Source of the DNA: Sediminibacillus dalangtanensis
GTDB taxonomy: Bacteria > Bacillota > Bacilli > Bacillales > Amphibacillaceae
Length of the DNA: 64,000 bases
Reading direction: 5' to 3'
Assembly: GCF_017792025.1 (NCBI RefSeq)
Contig: NZ_CP046956.1
Span: 682,001-746,000, forward strand
The notes under the pieces are model-generated. The model was not told the origin of the DNA and did not search any database. It saw nothing but the letters and a program-made list of their open reading frames with translations. A program made the position numbers and the translations under genes. Every line of letters begins with the position of its first letter. Position 1 is the stretch's first letter. This document shows, one piece after another, positions 35,159 through 44,374 of the stretch.

Positions 35159-37000
35159 TTAATACTGATATTCTGTTTCATAGATTTCCAGCATTTTCGT
35201 TTGGTAGTCTTTCGCGGCAGCGGCAACCTGTTTGTCGATTGTGAGCTTGCCTTCATTGGCCAGCCACTTGGTCAGCGCTTTTACAGTTGTGACCATATCC
35301 TTAATCATCGACTTGCTGACTTCTTCGTTTAAAGCGAAGAAATCGACCAATAATAGATCACGCCAGAAAGCCAAATCACACGCTTCCCAGCTTTGCTTGT
35401 CCCTTGCTTCCAAAGCCTCTCTTATATCAAACAGACTGTTACGGTATTTACGTTCCGTTCCTTCCGATTTTCCGTCCGTTTTTTCTTTGTAACAAGCAAC
35501 GATGTCTTTAACGTAAAATGCATTTACCGTGTCCGCCGTGAATCCGAGTTTTTCATAAATCGGGATATCAGCTTCGGCAACCACATGTCCACGAGGCTCG
35601 GGAGAAACCGGACGGATGCTGGTATGGCGGTTTTCTCCTCCGGTCACAAATGGTGACAGCGGCAGTCCGAGCTCTCTCCTGACGGTATTGAAGTCGGGAG
35701 TGATATCGACAGCTCCGTATCTTTCATGAACCATTCGATGCATATCATTTTCGGCCTGCTTCAGCCATTGTTCGGCAAGTTCCACTTGTCCGGCTGAGAC
35801 GAGTTCCCGTAAAGATTGGTTGTCATAAACTGGGATTTTCTTATCCACATCGGTATGCAAGGAATGATGGGCGTATAAAGCGATATATTCCGGCACTCCT
35901 TCATCAGAGGAAATCGCCAATTGCTTACTGTCTATCTGTACGGGAAGCATGAAGCGCTGTTCAAAATCTTCCGCATAAGAAATCGCACCGTTGGTCTTTT
36001 CCACCTTTCGCAAGAAGGCGTCGACGGTTTCCCGGTCGGTTGTCGTGAAGGTCAATGACTTGTTTTCGATTTCCAAGGTAGCGTTGACCTCTGATAAACG
36101 GACTTTTCCATCGATTTCGCTGTCGGTATATTCTTGAACGTTACTTAACCAATTCAACCTTTTGTAGGTCACTCCCCATTCATCGATGCCGAAATCCTCA
36201 TCGTTGTATAAAAAACGTTCTGCCTCGTCTTTGTCGTTCAACAGGAACATGTAAGTGTAAGTCACTTTTTCCTGTTTGGCGCGTTCTTCTGTTTCTGGAC
36301 CGTTCACAAGGGCTCCCAGTATTTCAGGATAGTATTCCAGCAAGACTTGTTCCAGGTCCGCGCCGCTTTCCGCTCTTAAATCCCTGACGTAGTTTATGGC
36401 GTGGTAAAATTGTTTCGGCGTAACCAGCGATCGGACCCCGTTGAAGTAGTAAGAACCATCGACAGGCTCAAGCAACGCCAAGGTTCCATGCCAAGGAAAA
36501 ACTTCCGGAAGGTTTTCCTTCGTGATGGGAAGGTTGAATGTTTCCCTGTTGAAATGATCACGGAATATGGCCTCTTTCTCGTTGCTTTCGACAGCCTCGA
36601 TCATTTTCGGCTTCATCTGCACCCAACGTTCCGCCATCTGTTTTTCTTCCGCGGTAAGCCGCTGTTCATTTTCAGCCAGAAACCATTCAATGCCGCGCAA
36701 TCCATTGTCATACCGATGGAAAAAATAGAGCCAGAAGTTGAAAAAACCTCGTTGATTTCCTCCTAGCGCATGGTTTGTCCGTTTTTTGAATTCGGCCTCC
36801 AACGGATGATAATGATTGACAGACAGCTTGTCCAGGATGAAATCGTTCAACTGGTTGACCATGTTGAGCTTTTGCTGGGCAAAACGTTCTTCTTTCACCT
36901 CTTGCAGTTGAACGACATTGTCTTTCTTCATACAGCATTTTTTGTATTTTTTCCCGCTGCCGCAAGGGCACGGATTATTCCTGCCAACTTTCGTAATCAT
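35159..37000 (-). CDS. SEC-C metal-binding domain protein
   Basis: A 613-residue soluble protein with an N-terminal SEC-C motif (residues 8-24, RNNPCPCGSGKKYKKCC; zinc ligands C11, C13, C22, C23), as found at the C-terminus of SecA. The rest is a large mainly helical region of unknown fold, with a possible second domain after residue 450 (HTSIRPVSPEPRGHVV…). SEC-C domains bind zinc and contact SecB, ribosomes or RNA in other proteins; the role here is unknown. Start ATG 36998-37000 follows AAAGGAGAA. Confidence 0.85.
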   Translation of the reverse strand: MITKVGRNNPCPCGSGKKYKKCCMKKDNVVQLQEVKEERFAQQKLNMVNQLNDFILDKLSVNHYHPLEAEFKKRTNHALGGNQRGFFNFWLYFFHRYDNGLRGIEWFLAENEQRLTAEEKQMAERWVQMKPKMIEAVESNEKEAIFRDHFNRETFNLPITKENLPEVFPWHGTLALLEPVDGSYYFNGVRSLVTPKQFYHAINYVRDLRAESGADLEQVLLEYYPEILGALVNGPETEERAKQEKVTYTYMFLLNDKDEAERFLYNDEDFGIDEWGVTYKRLNWLSNVQEYTDSEIDGKVRLSEVNATLEIENKSLTFTTTDRETVDAFLRKVEKTNGAISYAEDFEQRFMLPVQIDSKQLAISSDEGVPEYIALYAHHSLHTDVDKKIPVYDNQSLRELVSAGQVELAEQWLKQAENDMHRMVHERYGAVDITPDFNTVRRELGLPLSPFVTGGENRHTSIRPVSPEPRGHVVAEADIPIYEKLGFTADTVNAFYVKDIVACYKEKTDGKSEGTERKYRNSLFDIREALEARDKQSWEACDLAFWRDLLLVDFFALNEEVSKSMIKDMVTTVKALTKWLANEGKLTIDKQVAAAAKDYQTKMLEIYETEYQY

Positions 37001-37096
37001 CTGTATTCTCCTTTGTGTTAGGTTTTTCTCCTGATGTTTCGTTTGCCTGCCCGGATGTACAGAAAGCATTTCAATCTATGTAGGAGCTTGCACACC

Positions 37097-37120
37097 AAAA
37101 AGGCTGCCGTAAGCAGCCTT
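37097..37120 (-). terminator. Terminator of the HxlR gene
   Basis: Stem AAGGCTGC/GCAGCCTT with a 5-nt loop and T5 on the minus side, just after the HxlR stop codon. Confidence 0.8.
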
Positions 37121-37132
37121 GCTATTGTAATA

Positions 37133-37501
37133 TTATTCGTCTGAGGAAACGGTTTTAAGAGCTTCGTTGTTGTTTTTCTGTTGCTTGTGGAGCGTATGCC
37201 GGGTTCCCCATTCATGCATCGCCTCCAGAATCGGTTGTAAGCTCATGCCGTATTCCGTGATCGAATATTCCACTTTCGGCGGTACTTGCGGATAAACGAC
37301 ACGCTTAATAATATCCTCTTCTTCCAGTTCACGCAACTGTTTTGTCAGCATTTTTTGCGTGATTCCCGGCACACTACGTTTAAGATCGCTGAAACGTTTC
37401 GTGCCGTCCTTCAGCAAATGAAGCAGGATAATCGGCTTCCATTTACCAACCAGGATGCCCAACGCATCTTCTACTTTACACAAATCCGGTTCGATCGTCA
37501 T
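37133..37501 (-). CDS. HxlR-family transcriptional regulator
   Basis: A 122-residue winged-helix regulator: C-x2-D/E-A-L-x2-L-x-G-K-W with C8 ([25 protein letters not shown]), [24 protein letters not shown], and the wing VEYSITEYG. The conserved N-terminal Cys is the redox/electrophile sensor in the YodB/HypR/CatR subgroup. It starts at ATG (37499-37501), 6 nt after GAAGGTG. It is divergent from the flavin operon with a 121-nt spacer and presumably controls it, in response to quinones, aldehydes or disulfide stress. Confidence 0.9.
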   Translation of the reverse strand: MTIEPDLCKVEDALGILVGKWKPIILLHLLKDGTKRFSDLKRSVPGITQKMLTKQLRELEEEDIIKRVVYPQVPPKVEYSITEYGMSLQPILEAMHEWGTRHTLHKQQKNNNEALKTVSSDE

Positions 37502-37546
37502 GGAGTTCACCTTCTTATGGTATCTTTTAGTATACTATAGCACTTC

Positions 37547-37586
37547 TAAGTGGGTACTTATATTATTTGTTTATATCTTTTATAAT
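37547..37586 (+). promoter_or_regulatory. Candidate promoter and operator of the flavin operon
   Basis: Perfect TATAAT at 37581-37586. An inverted repeat TAAGT-GGGT-ACTTA (37547-37560) covers the expected -35 position and would suit a dimeric HxlR repressor. Another small palindrome AGTATACT lies at 37529-37536. Confidence 0.45.
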
Positions 37587-37622
37587 AACAGTGCACCGGG
37601 AAAAAAGAAAGGCGGAAATTAT

Positions 37623-38681
37623 GTGGAAGCTTTTCCTATCACCCAAAACAAAGCAATGGAATTAGGTTTATATACATTGGGAGATCTGCTCCCGCCAATC
37701 CGTGATGGTGAAGAAATCAGTGAACAGGAAAGGATCGGCCAAATTATTGAAATGGCGAGGCTTGCCGAGGAAGCCGGATTGGATGTCTTCGGGGTCGGGG
37801 AAAGCCATCAGAAGCACTTTGTTGCATCCTCTACGCCAACCATCCTGGCAACAATAGCGGGCGTGACGAAAAACATCAAACTGACCAGTTCGGTGACAGT
37901 GCTGAGTACGGCAGATCCGGTCCGTGTTTGTGAAGATTTCTCGACCCTGGATCTCTTGTCAGGAGGCAGAGCGGAAATTGTAGCCGGACGCGGGTCGCGT
38001 TACGGAGCCTATGAATTATTCGGCTATGATTTGAATGATTATGAGGAATTGTTCGATGAGAAGCTGGAGCTTTTACAGCAATTGAACCAGCAACAGCCGG
38101 TCACCTGGGAAGGTAATTTCCGACCGGCTTTGCAGGAGGCAGCGCTTTATCCAAAACCGTTGGGTGGGAGCCTGCCGATTTGGTATGCAGTCGGTCAGCA
38201 TCATGCGAGTGCGATGAAGGCTGGCAGGCTGGGGATGCCGATCCAGCTTGCCGGTTTGTACGGGGCGTCCAGTGTATTTGAAAAACGGGTACAGGGCTAC
38301 CGTCGCAGTGCCGTGGAAGCTGGCCATGATCCGGAAAAACTTCCGGTTTCCATGGCCTCGATGCTGTATGTGGGGGACGATACCAGTACAGCGATGAAAG
38401 AATATTACCCATACTTGAACCATACCTCGAAGGTCAATTGGGGCACTTCTTTTCCGAAGGATCGTTTTGCAGAGGCATCCAGCATCAAGAATGCGATGAT
38501 GGTAGGGAGTACGCAGCAAATCATCGAAAAAATTCTTTATCAATATGAGTTGTTCGGGCACCAGCGTTTTCTCGTCCAAATCGATCATGGCAATATCCCG
38601 TATCGAAAGGTAATGGACATGATCGAACTATTTGCTTCTGAAATCGCACCGGTTGTCCGGAAAGCGACAGCCAAGCAGTAA
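37623..38681 (+). CDS. LLM-class flavin-dependent oxidoreductase, copy A
   Basis: A 352-residue bacterial luciferase-like monooxygenase with ELGLYTLGD at the start, VGESHQKHF, TSSVTVLSTADPVRVCEDFSTLDLLSGGRAEIVAGRGS (family signature) and the terminal FGHQRFLVQID. It uses reduced FMN to oxidise a small substrate. The GTG at 37623 is the credible start (AAAGGCGGA upstream). It is followed 23 nt later by a paralogue of exactly the same length and by an FMN reductase that could supply the reduced flavin. Confidence 0.88.
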   Translation: MEAFPITQNKAMELGLYTLGDLLPPIRDGEEISEQERIGQIIEMARLAEEAGLDVFGVGESHQKHFVASSTPTILATIAGVTKNIKLTSSVTVLSTADPVRVCEDFSTLDLLSGGRAEIVAGRGSRYGAYELFGYDLNDYEELFDEKLELLQQLNQQQPVTWEGNFRPALQEAALYPKPLGGSLPIWYAVGQHHASAMKAGRLGMPIQLAGLYGASSVFEKRVQGYRRSAVEAGHDPEKLPVSMASMLYVGDDTSTAMKEYYPYLNHTSKVNWGTSFPKDRFAEASSIKNAMMVGSTQQIIEKILYQYELFGHQRFLVQIDHGNIPYRKVMDMIELFASEIAPVVRKATAKQ

Positions 38682-38704
38682 TTTTGCAGAAAGGTGGAAG
38701 AAAC

Positions 38705-39763
38705 ATGGAAAAATATCGAATCGATAAAAACAAAGGATTGGAATTCGGCATTTATACATTGGGCGACCATTTGCCGAATCCATTGACAGGAGAGAGGATT
38801 TCAGCAGAACAACGGCTGCATGAAATTATTGAATACGCAAAACTGGCCGAGCAGGCTGGAATCGATTTCTTCAGCGTTGGAGAAAGCCACCAGGAATATT
38901 TTGCGACACAGGCACATGCGGTGGTGCTTTCGGCTATCGCACAGGCGACGGAAAAAATCAAAATCGCCAGTTCATCGACGATAATCAGTACCTCCGATCC
39001 GGTACGTGTTTACGAAAACTTCGCCACGCTCGACTTGATTTCCAAAGGCAGAGCGGAAATTATTGCCGGCCGAGCCTCCCGGATTGGATTATTTGATTTA
39101 TTGGGCTATAATATCCGCGACTATGAAGAACTGTTTGAAGAGAAGTTTGAGTTGTTGCAGCAAATCAATGAACAGGAAGTAGTCAACTGGAGCGGTGAGT
39201 TCCGGGCGCCATTAAAAAATGCGCGTGTCCTGCCGCGTCCTCAGTCCGGCTCCATGCCGATTTGGCGTGCGGTCGGCGGTTCTCCTGCGAGCGCGATTAA
39301 AGCCGGTTATGCAGGGGTGCCGATGTTCCTCGCGCACTTGGGTGGTCCGGCAACGGTGTTCAAACGGTCCGTCGATGCATACCGGGAAGCTGCCCGCAGC
39401 AGAGGCTTCGATACGGACGAACTGCCAGTAGCAACTGCAGGCTTTTTCTATGCGGCTGAGACTTCTCAGCAGGCGCTGAAAGACATGTATCCATTTATCA
39501 ACGAGGGCATGAAAAAGACAAACGGACAGGGCTTTCCAAAGCAGCATTTTGCACAAGGGGTCGATCCGCATAATATCATGAACATCGGCAGTCCGCAGGA
39601 AATTATCGAAAAGATTTTATACCAGCACGAGTTGTTTGGTCATCAGCGGTATATTGCCCAAATTGATTTCGGCGGCATGCCGTTTGATAAACTGCAGAAA
39701 AATATCGAGTTGATCGGAACGGAAATTTTACCAGCGATCAGAAAATATACAGCAAAGGATTAG
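38705..39763 (+). CDS. LLM-class flavin-dependent oxidoreductase, copy B
   Basis: A 352-residue paralogue of copy A, alignable end to end (LEFGIYTLGDHLPNP, VGESHQEYF, SSTIISTSDPVRVYENFATLDLISKGRAEIIAGRAS, FGHQRYIAQIDFGGMP). It starts at ATG 38705 behind GAAAGGTGG. The pair probably arose by tandem duplication and then diverged, and may form a heterodimer in the manner of LuxA/LuxB or have different substrates. Confidence 0.88.
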   Translation: MEKYRIDKNKGLEFGIYTLGDHLPNPLTGERISAEQRLHEIIEYAKLAEQAGIDFFSVGESHQEYFATQAHAVVLSAIAQATEKIKIASSSTIISTSDPVRVYENFATLDLISKGRAEIIAGRASRIGLFDLLGYNIRDYEELFEEKFELLQQINEQEVVNWSGEFRAPLKNARVLPRPQSGSMPIWRAVGGSPASAIKAGYAGVPMFLAHLGGPATVFKRSVDAYREAARSRGFDTDELPVATAGFFYAAETSQQALKDMYPFINEGMKKTNGQGFPKQHFAQGVDPHNIMNIGSPQEIIEKILYQHELFGHQRYIAQIDFGGMPFDKLQKNIELIGTEILPAIRKYTAKD

Positions 39764-39775
39764 GGGGAAGCGGAA

Positions 39776-40342
39776 GTGAAGATTGTCGGATTATCCGGTT
39801 CAAAAGTCGGCAGCAAGACGAGAACAGCCATGAACTATACAGTCAAAGCGCTTCAGGAAAAATATCCGGATACAGAAGTGACGTTAATCGACTTGGCTGA
39901 ATATGACGTCCAGTTCAGTGATGGACGGAATTATATGGAATATGAAGGAGATACAAAATATGTTGCGGAAACCATTATGGAAGCTGATGCGATCGTCATC
40001 GGGACTCCCGTGTTCCAGGCGTCGATTCCGGCTACGTTGAAAAATGTGTTCGATCTGCTTCCGGTCAATGCGTTCCGTGATAAGGTCGTCAGTATATTGG
40101 TGACAGCCGGTTCGGCGAAGCATTACTTGATGGTCGAGCAACAGTTGAAACCGATTCTTGCTTACATGAAAGCACAAATGGTGCAAACCTATGTGTTTAT
40201 CGAAGAGGAAGACTTTCACCGCAAAGAAATCGTCAATGATGATGTGTTGTTCCGTATCGGGCGGCTGGCAGAAGATACCGTCGTATTAACCGAGACATTC
40301 AGCCAAATCAGGGAAGCAAAGGAAGCAGAATATGATTTTTAA
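39776..40342 (+). CDS. NADPH-dependent FMN reductase
   Basis: A 188-residue flavodoxin-like reductase (SsuE/azoreductase group): IVGLSGSKVGSKTRTAMNYTV phosphate loop, IGTPVFQASIPATLKNVFDLLP flavin-binding stretch, and the final long helix. It should reduce FMN for the two monooxygenases just upstream, 12 nt away in the same operon. Start is GTG with GGGGGAAGCGGA; a repeat-borne terminator lies 40 nt behind its stop. Confidence 0.9.
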   Translation: MKIVGLSGSKVGSKTRTAMNYTVKALQEKYPDTEVTLIDLAEYDVQFSDGRNYMEYEGDTKYVAETIMEADAIVIGTPVFQASIPATLKNVFDLLPVNAFRDKVVSILVTAGSAKHYLMVEQQLKPILAYMKAQMVQTYVFIEEEDFHRKEIVNDDVLFRIGRLAEDTVVLTETFSQIREAKEAEYDF

Positions 40343-40350
40343 ATAAGAGT

Positions 40351-40580
40351 GGCCGGACAAAGGCATGGCGACTAAAGCAAAAACCGAGCGAATTCTAATT
40401 TCTATTCGAATTCGCTCGGTTTTTTTTGATTTGTAAGTTCCTTAGATAGATTTCCTTTTTACCTGTTGTTGGATGAGTCCTTCGTATCACTACGGTAAGC
40501 TACTGCGTTTTTCTTTACCAAGTTAGCTGAAGCCGTGTCCGCAGAAAGTGAAGTACCTTGCCGGAGTGGAGAGTTACACT
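40351..40580 (+). repeat. MITE-like intergenic element, copy 2 (with terminator)
   Basis: Begins GGCCGGACAAAGGCATGGCG, followed by a strong terminator hairpin (AAAACCGAGCGAATTC / GAATTCGCTCGGTTTT plus T4, 40381-40428). The right part is in the opposite sense to the other copies (GAAGCCGTGTCCGC…GTACCTTGCCGGAGTGG), so the element is mosaic. The hairpin ends the flavin operon transcript. Confidence 0.75.
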
Positions 40581-40871
40581 ATTCATAAAAGAAGGTTAGA
40601 ACGGTTTGCTTTTTTTGCTGAGCCAGGTTATGAAAAAATAAGAAAAGCAGAAGCACCTTGGTCACTATGCTTTTTTCCAGCCTCTTTTTTATCGCGCCAG
40701 CATATTTGCAAGTTCTCACGTTAAAGTTCTCGGTGTCAATCCTATCGAGGGCTTAAATGGCTGGGAGTTATCATTCGAAGATCATGAAACGAATGGGGAA
40801 GTTCTATCGTATTAGCTATAGATCAGTCATTATTGAATGATACATAAGAGGCTGAAGAAAGGAGAGGCATA
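40581..40871 (+). other. Intergenic remnant region
   Basis: Contains a possible coding scrap (about 40697-40818) reading ASSHVKVLGVNPIEGLNGWE and ending GEVLSY without a start. Otherwise no gene. The strong RBS GAAAGGAGAGG of the following gene is at 40857-40867. Confidence 0.3.
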
Positions 40872-42152
40872 TTGGACAAGAGAATACAAGCATTGGTTGA
40901 TTTGACGAAAGAGAAATTCGGTTTGCAAAACTATTATCTGGGGAGGCATGATTTAAACCGCAGTGTAACCATTTTTAAAGAAACGAATTACACATTAACG
41001 ATGGAATGGTTTCCAGCGCATGCCCCAAAGCCTGGTGAAGATGATTTAAACCCGGAAGGAACGGCCGTAATCGAAATCGACATCCATCAACAAGTATTTA
41101 TAAGTGCTATATTTGTCGGCGGGAAATCATTTGCCGAAAACGGCATTTCTTTTTCTTCTTTATCAACGGACGCTGTCATTGGTTGGGTGGAGAAAGAAAC
41201 GGGGCTGGTATTTGGAAAACAATTCTCTGTGCAAAAAACTTCCCGACAGGAATACCGGTTTCAAGCATGTGTAAACGGGACTGCTGTCTCTCCCGGTGGC
41301 CAAATAGAAGTAAAGATGGATAAAAAAGGGCAGCTCCTATTCTTTTCGATAACTGGAGATTTTCCGACAACTGATGTGGTGGAAGAAGCTGTTTATCAAC
41401 TTTCACTTGAAAGCATCGAACCGCTGGCGAAGAAGCAAGCACAATTGGTTGAATTTCCTGCTCTCGAGCAGGAGAAGCTGATTCCGGTTTACGCTATGGA
41501 AGAAATATACGTGAAAAATGATCAAACCGGTACCATAACTTTTGACATAGGCACTCCGTCCGGAACCGTGGAGACGATAGACAGACCAATCGTATGGGAT
41601 GAGCAGCAAGTTGATTCATTAAATTCTTTTACTCCTTTAAATAGGGGCTGGCAGGATAAAGTAACAACAGACCAGGCTTTTTCCTTGGAAGCATCACCGG
41701 ATGTACTCCCAATTACATTAGAGCAGCAGGCGGGCTGTGTGGAGGCAGTAAAACAAGTACTGCTCCAAGAATACCCGGATGATTCAGGAAAGTGGATTAT
41801 AAAGACAATCCACCGTGATAATGGAAAAATGGTTGCAACGCTAAAGTCCAATAATCATACTCAGAGGGTTTTTAGTAGAAAGCTGCTTGTATTTATCGAT
41901 GCTGATCGTCTAATCCCGGAAAATTATATCGATAATCAAGACTTGTGGGAAGTGTTTGAGTCCTGGGAAGTCCCTGAATCTGTAACCATTCCTAAAGAAG
42001 TAGCATTTGAGAAAATAAAGGGTCATGTGGAGTTGGAACCGGTATATGTATATGATTCTTCCAAGAATAAATACGTTCTCTGCGGAAAGTTGGATTGCCA
42101 TCATGGAGTGTCTGCAGCCGATGGAGAAGTCATAGCGTTAGAAGATTTATAG
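40872..42152 (+). CDS. Cytoplasmic protein with YcdB/PepSY-like repeats, function unknown
   Basis: A 426-residue protein without signal peptide, starting at TTG behind AAAGGAGAGG. It looks like two repeats of a YcdB/DUF4901-type unit, each with a TVTIF…EW / VFIS… beta-rich part and a KI-x-G-H-V-E-L-E-P-V-Y-V-Y segment near the end (TIPKEVAFEKIKGHVELEPVYVYDSS). Family assignment is tentative. In Bacillus, relatives are spore- or envelope-related proteins of unknown role. It is monocistronic. Confidence 0.6.
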   Translation: MDKRIQALVDLTKEKFGLQNYYLGRHDLNRSVTIFKETNYTLTMEWFPAHAPKPGEDDLNPEGTAVIEIDIHQQVFISAIFVGGKSFAENGISFSSLSTDAVIGWVEKETGLVFGKQFSVQKTSRQEYRFQACVNGTAVSPGGQIEVKMDKKGQLLFFSITGDFPTTDVVEEAVYQLSLESIEPLAKKQAQLVEFPALEQEKLIPVYAMEEIYVKNDQTGTITFDIGTPSGTVETIDRPIVWDEQQVDSLNSFTPLNRGWQDKVTTDQAFSLEASPDVLPITLEQQAGCVEAVKQVLLQEYPDDSGKWIIKTIHRDNGKMVATLKSNNHTQRVFSRKLLVFIDADRLIPENYIDNQDLWEVFESWEVPESVTIPKEVAFEKIKGHVELEPVYVYDSSKNKYVLCGKLDCHHGVSAADGEVIALEDL

Positions 42153-42259
42153 CCTAGGGCGGGGCTGGTCAAACTGTAACTATGAAGCAGGACGGGCAGA
42201 TCAATCGAAGAAAAATCAACTTCATCACAAAGACACGCTATTTTTTCTGATATATTCCC

Positions 42260-42462
42260 CGCGCAAGGCACGCATCACCCAGGCTATGGCAACCGGTGAT
42301 CCTGACCGTGAAAAATTGCTTCCTGAACTGGGAAAACATAAGGCCGGGAAAGGTTGTATTTATATCAACAAGCTTGCGGATATCAATCATGATGTTCTAA
42401 AAAAGATGATCAACCAGTCCGTGACGTATTTGCAGGAAGCATTTCCGGCAAAAAAGGGATGA
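42260..42462 (+). pseudogene. DUF1801 protein remnant (C-terminal part)
   Basis: The frame encodes RITQAMATGDPDREKLLPEL, then KGCIYINKLADINHDVLKKM, matching the C-terminal half of DUF1801 (YdhG-like) proteins, ending at TGA 42460-42462. The N-terminal half is missing and stops precede it, so this is a truncated remnant. Confidence 0.7.
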
Positions 42463-42560
42463 TTGGCTATTATCGCCGCACCTGGCAACAGGCAGCGGTA
42501 TTTTTTTGGATACTGTACTGTTTCATAAAACAAAACAAAGGGTAAAAACAAGTGTTATTT

Positions 42561-42603
42561 TGTTATCGATAACATTGAAAGCGTTTTTTTGCTTTGATAG
42601 AAT
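42561..42603 (+). promoter_or_regulatory. Promoter and operator of the glucosylglycerate operon
   Basis: TTGAAA (42575-42580), 17-nt spacer and TAGAAT (42598-42603) form a good sigma-A promoter. Directly upstream is the 14-bp perfect palindrome TGTTATCGATAACA (42561-42574) with the central CG usual for LacI-type operators. GAAAGCG overlapping the -35 resembles half of a CcpA site. The regulator is unknown: CdaR (47.8 kb) or the LacI protein (57.4 kb) are candidates. Confidence 0.6.
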
Positions 42604-42634
42604 GTAACAAACAAAGCTGGAGGAGGCGAACAAC

Positions 42635-44362
42635 ATGGAAATAGACAAGAAAACGCTTCACGCTATGGAAGAAAAATTGCAATTTATTTATGAACAGCAG
42701 GACGCTGCTTACTTACTGACCAATATACAACGATTAATGGGGGAGTATGAGTCAACTATTCCAAGTCAAAGCAGGAATCGTGATTTTGTCTCGGAGAAGG
42801 ATACGATTTTGATCACCTATGGCGATACCATCAAAGAAGACGGCAAAGCCCCTTTACAAAGTCTTCATGAGTTTCTGAACGATCATGTAAAGGAGACCTT
42901 GACCGGTGTACACGTACTGCCTTTTTATCCATTCAGTTCAGATGACGGCTTTTCTGTAATCGATTACTTTGCTGTCGATCCGAAACTAGGCAGTTGGGAA
43001 GACGTGGAAAGCCTTTCAGATGATTATGAGCTGATGTTCGACGCCGTTATCAATCATATTTCTGCTAAAAGTGAATGGTTCCAGGAATACCTGAAAGGGA
43101 ATCCCGCTTACCAGGATTTTTTCATCGAAGCCGATCCGGAAGCCGATTACAGCAAGGTCACCCGTCCAAGAGCATTGCCGCTGTTGACGAAGTTTGAAAC
43201 CGCTAACGGATCGAAATACATTTGGACAACCTTCAGTGAAGACCAGATTGATTTGAATTACAAAAATCCGGAGCTCGTTCTGAAGATCATCGAGTTGCTT
43301 TTGTTCTATATCAGCAAGGGAGCCAAGCTGATCCGGCTCGATGCCATCGGATTTTTATGGAAAGAGATGGGCACTAGCTGTATCCATCTGGATCAGACCC
43401 ACGAAATGATCCAGTTGTTCCGGAATATCGTCGACACGATTGCGCCGGATACGATTCTGATCACCGAAACGAATGTGCCGCATAAAGACAATATCAGTTA
43501 TTTTGGCAACGGTTTTAATGAAGCACGCATGGTGTACCAATTCCCATTGCCCCCGCTGACGCTTCACACCTTTTTGACCGGAGATGCCAGTCATCTGGCT
43601 GATTGGGCAAGCAGTCTGGAAGAAACGACGGAAGAGACCACGTATTTTAATTTTCTGGCCTCGCATGACGGCATTGGTGTCCGCCCGGTGGAGGGCATTC
43701 TGACCGACGGGGAAGTAGAAGCGATGATCGATTCAGTCCACGCACATGGCGGCTATGTTTCTTACAAAGATAATGGGGACGGAACAAAAAGCCCGTATGA
43801 ATTGAATATCAATTACTTTGATGCTTTGTCCCATCCCGAAGATCCACAGGATCGAAAAGTGAAGCGTTTTGCGGCTGCACAGTCGGTATTGCTTTCGGTA
43901 ACCGGCGTCCCGGGCATCTACATTCACAGTATGCTTGGTTCCCGGAATTATCAGGAGGGTGTCAAGGAGACTGGCCGCTATCGTTCCATCAATCGGGAGA
44001 AGCTTGACAGAGGGAAGTTGGAACAAGAGCTTGCCGATCCAGCCTCGGTTCGCAGTCAGGTACTGGAAAACATGAAACAATTGATCAGGATCAGAACCGC
44101 TGAACGGGCATTTCATCCGAACAGCCCGCAGGAAGTATTAAAATTGAACAAACACGTCTTTTCGATCGTGCGGACAAATAAAGACAGTCCGGAAGAAAAA
44201 GTATTTGTTCTTATCAATGTATCCGATAATCCGCAAAGCCTGTCCCTTGATAGCGACAGCCAAACGGCCCACGACCTTATTTCAGGAAAAACCTATGTTT
44301 CTGGATCGGGTAAGCTGTCGGTTACCCTTCAGCCATATCAGGTTGCCTGGCTGAAGGTCTAA
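42635..44362 (+). CDS. GH13_18 sugar phosphorylase, probably glucosylglycerate phosphorylase
   Basis: A 575-residue member of the sucrose-phosphorylase-type GH13 subfamily: nucleophile D236 (LIRLDAIGF), acid/base E278 (LITETNVPHKDN), transition-state Asp D345 (FLASHDGIGVRP). It would phosphorolyse an alpha-glucoside to glucose 1-phosphate. Sucrose phosphorylases are about 490-500 residues; this longer size is closer to the glucosylglycerate phosphorylase group (E. coli YcjM, Thermotogae/Meiothermus enzymes). The next gene is glycerate kinase, which makes glucosylglycerate the most likely substrate rather than sucrose or glucosylglycerol. RBS GGAGGAGG. Confidence 0.8.
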   Translation: MEIDKKTLHAMEEKLQFIYEQQDAAYLLTNIQRLMGEYESTIPSQSRNRDFVSEKDTILITYGDTIKEDGKAPLQSLHEFLNDHVKETLTGVHVLPFYPFSSDDGFSVIDYFAVDPKLGSWEDVESLSDDYELMFDAVINHISAKSEWFQEYLKGNPAYQDFFIEADPEADYSKVTRPRALPLLTKFETANGSKYIWTTFSEDQIDLNYKNPELVLKIIELLLFYISKGAKLIRLDAIGFLWKEMGTSCIHLDQTHEMIQLFRNIVDTIAPDTILITETNVPHKDNISYFGNGFNEARMVYQFPLPPLTLHTFLTGDASHLADWASSLEETTEETTYFNFLASHDGIGVRPVEGILTDGEVEAMIDSVHAHGGYVSYKDNGDGTKSPYELNINYFDALSHPEDPQDRKVKRFAAAQSVLLSVTGVPGIYIHSMLGSRNYQEGVKETGRYRSINREKLDRGKLEQELADPASVRSQVLENMKQLIRIRTAERAFHPNSPQEVLKLNKHVFSIVRTNKDSPEEKVFVLINVSDNPQSLSLDSDSQTAHDLISGKTYVSGSGKLSVTLQPYQVAWLKV

Positions 44363-44374
44363 GGGGGGAGCAGG

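Noticed and set aside
42635..44362. Plain sucrose phosphorylase
   Set aside because: The protein is about 80 residues longer than typical sucrose phosphorylases and is coupled to glycerate kinase, not to fructokinase.
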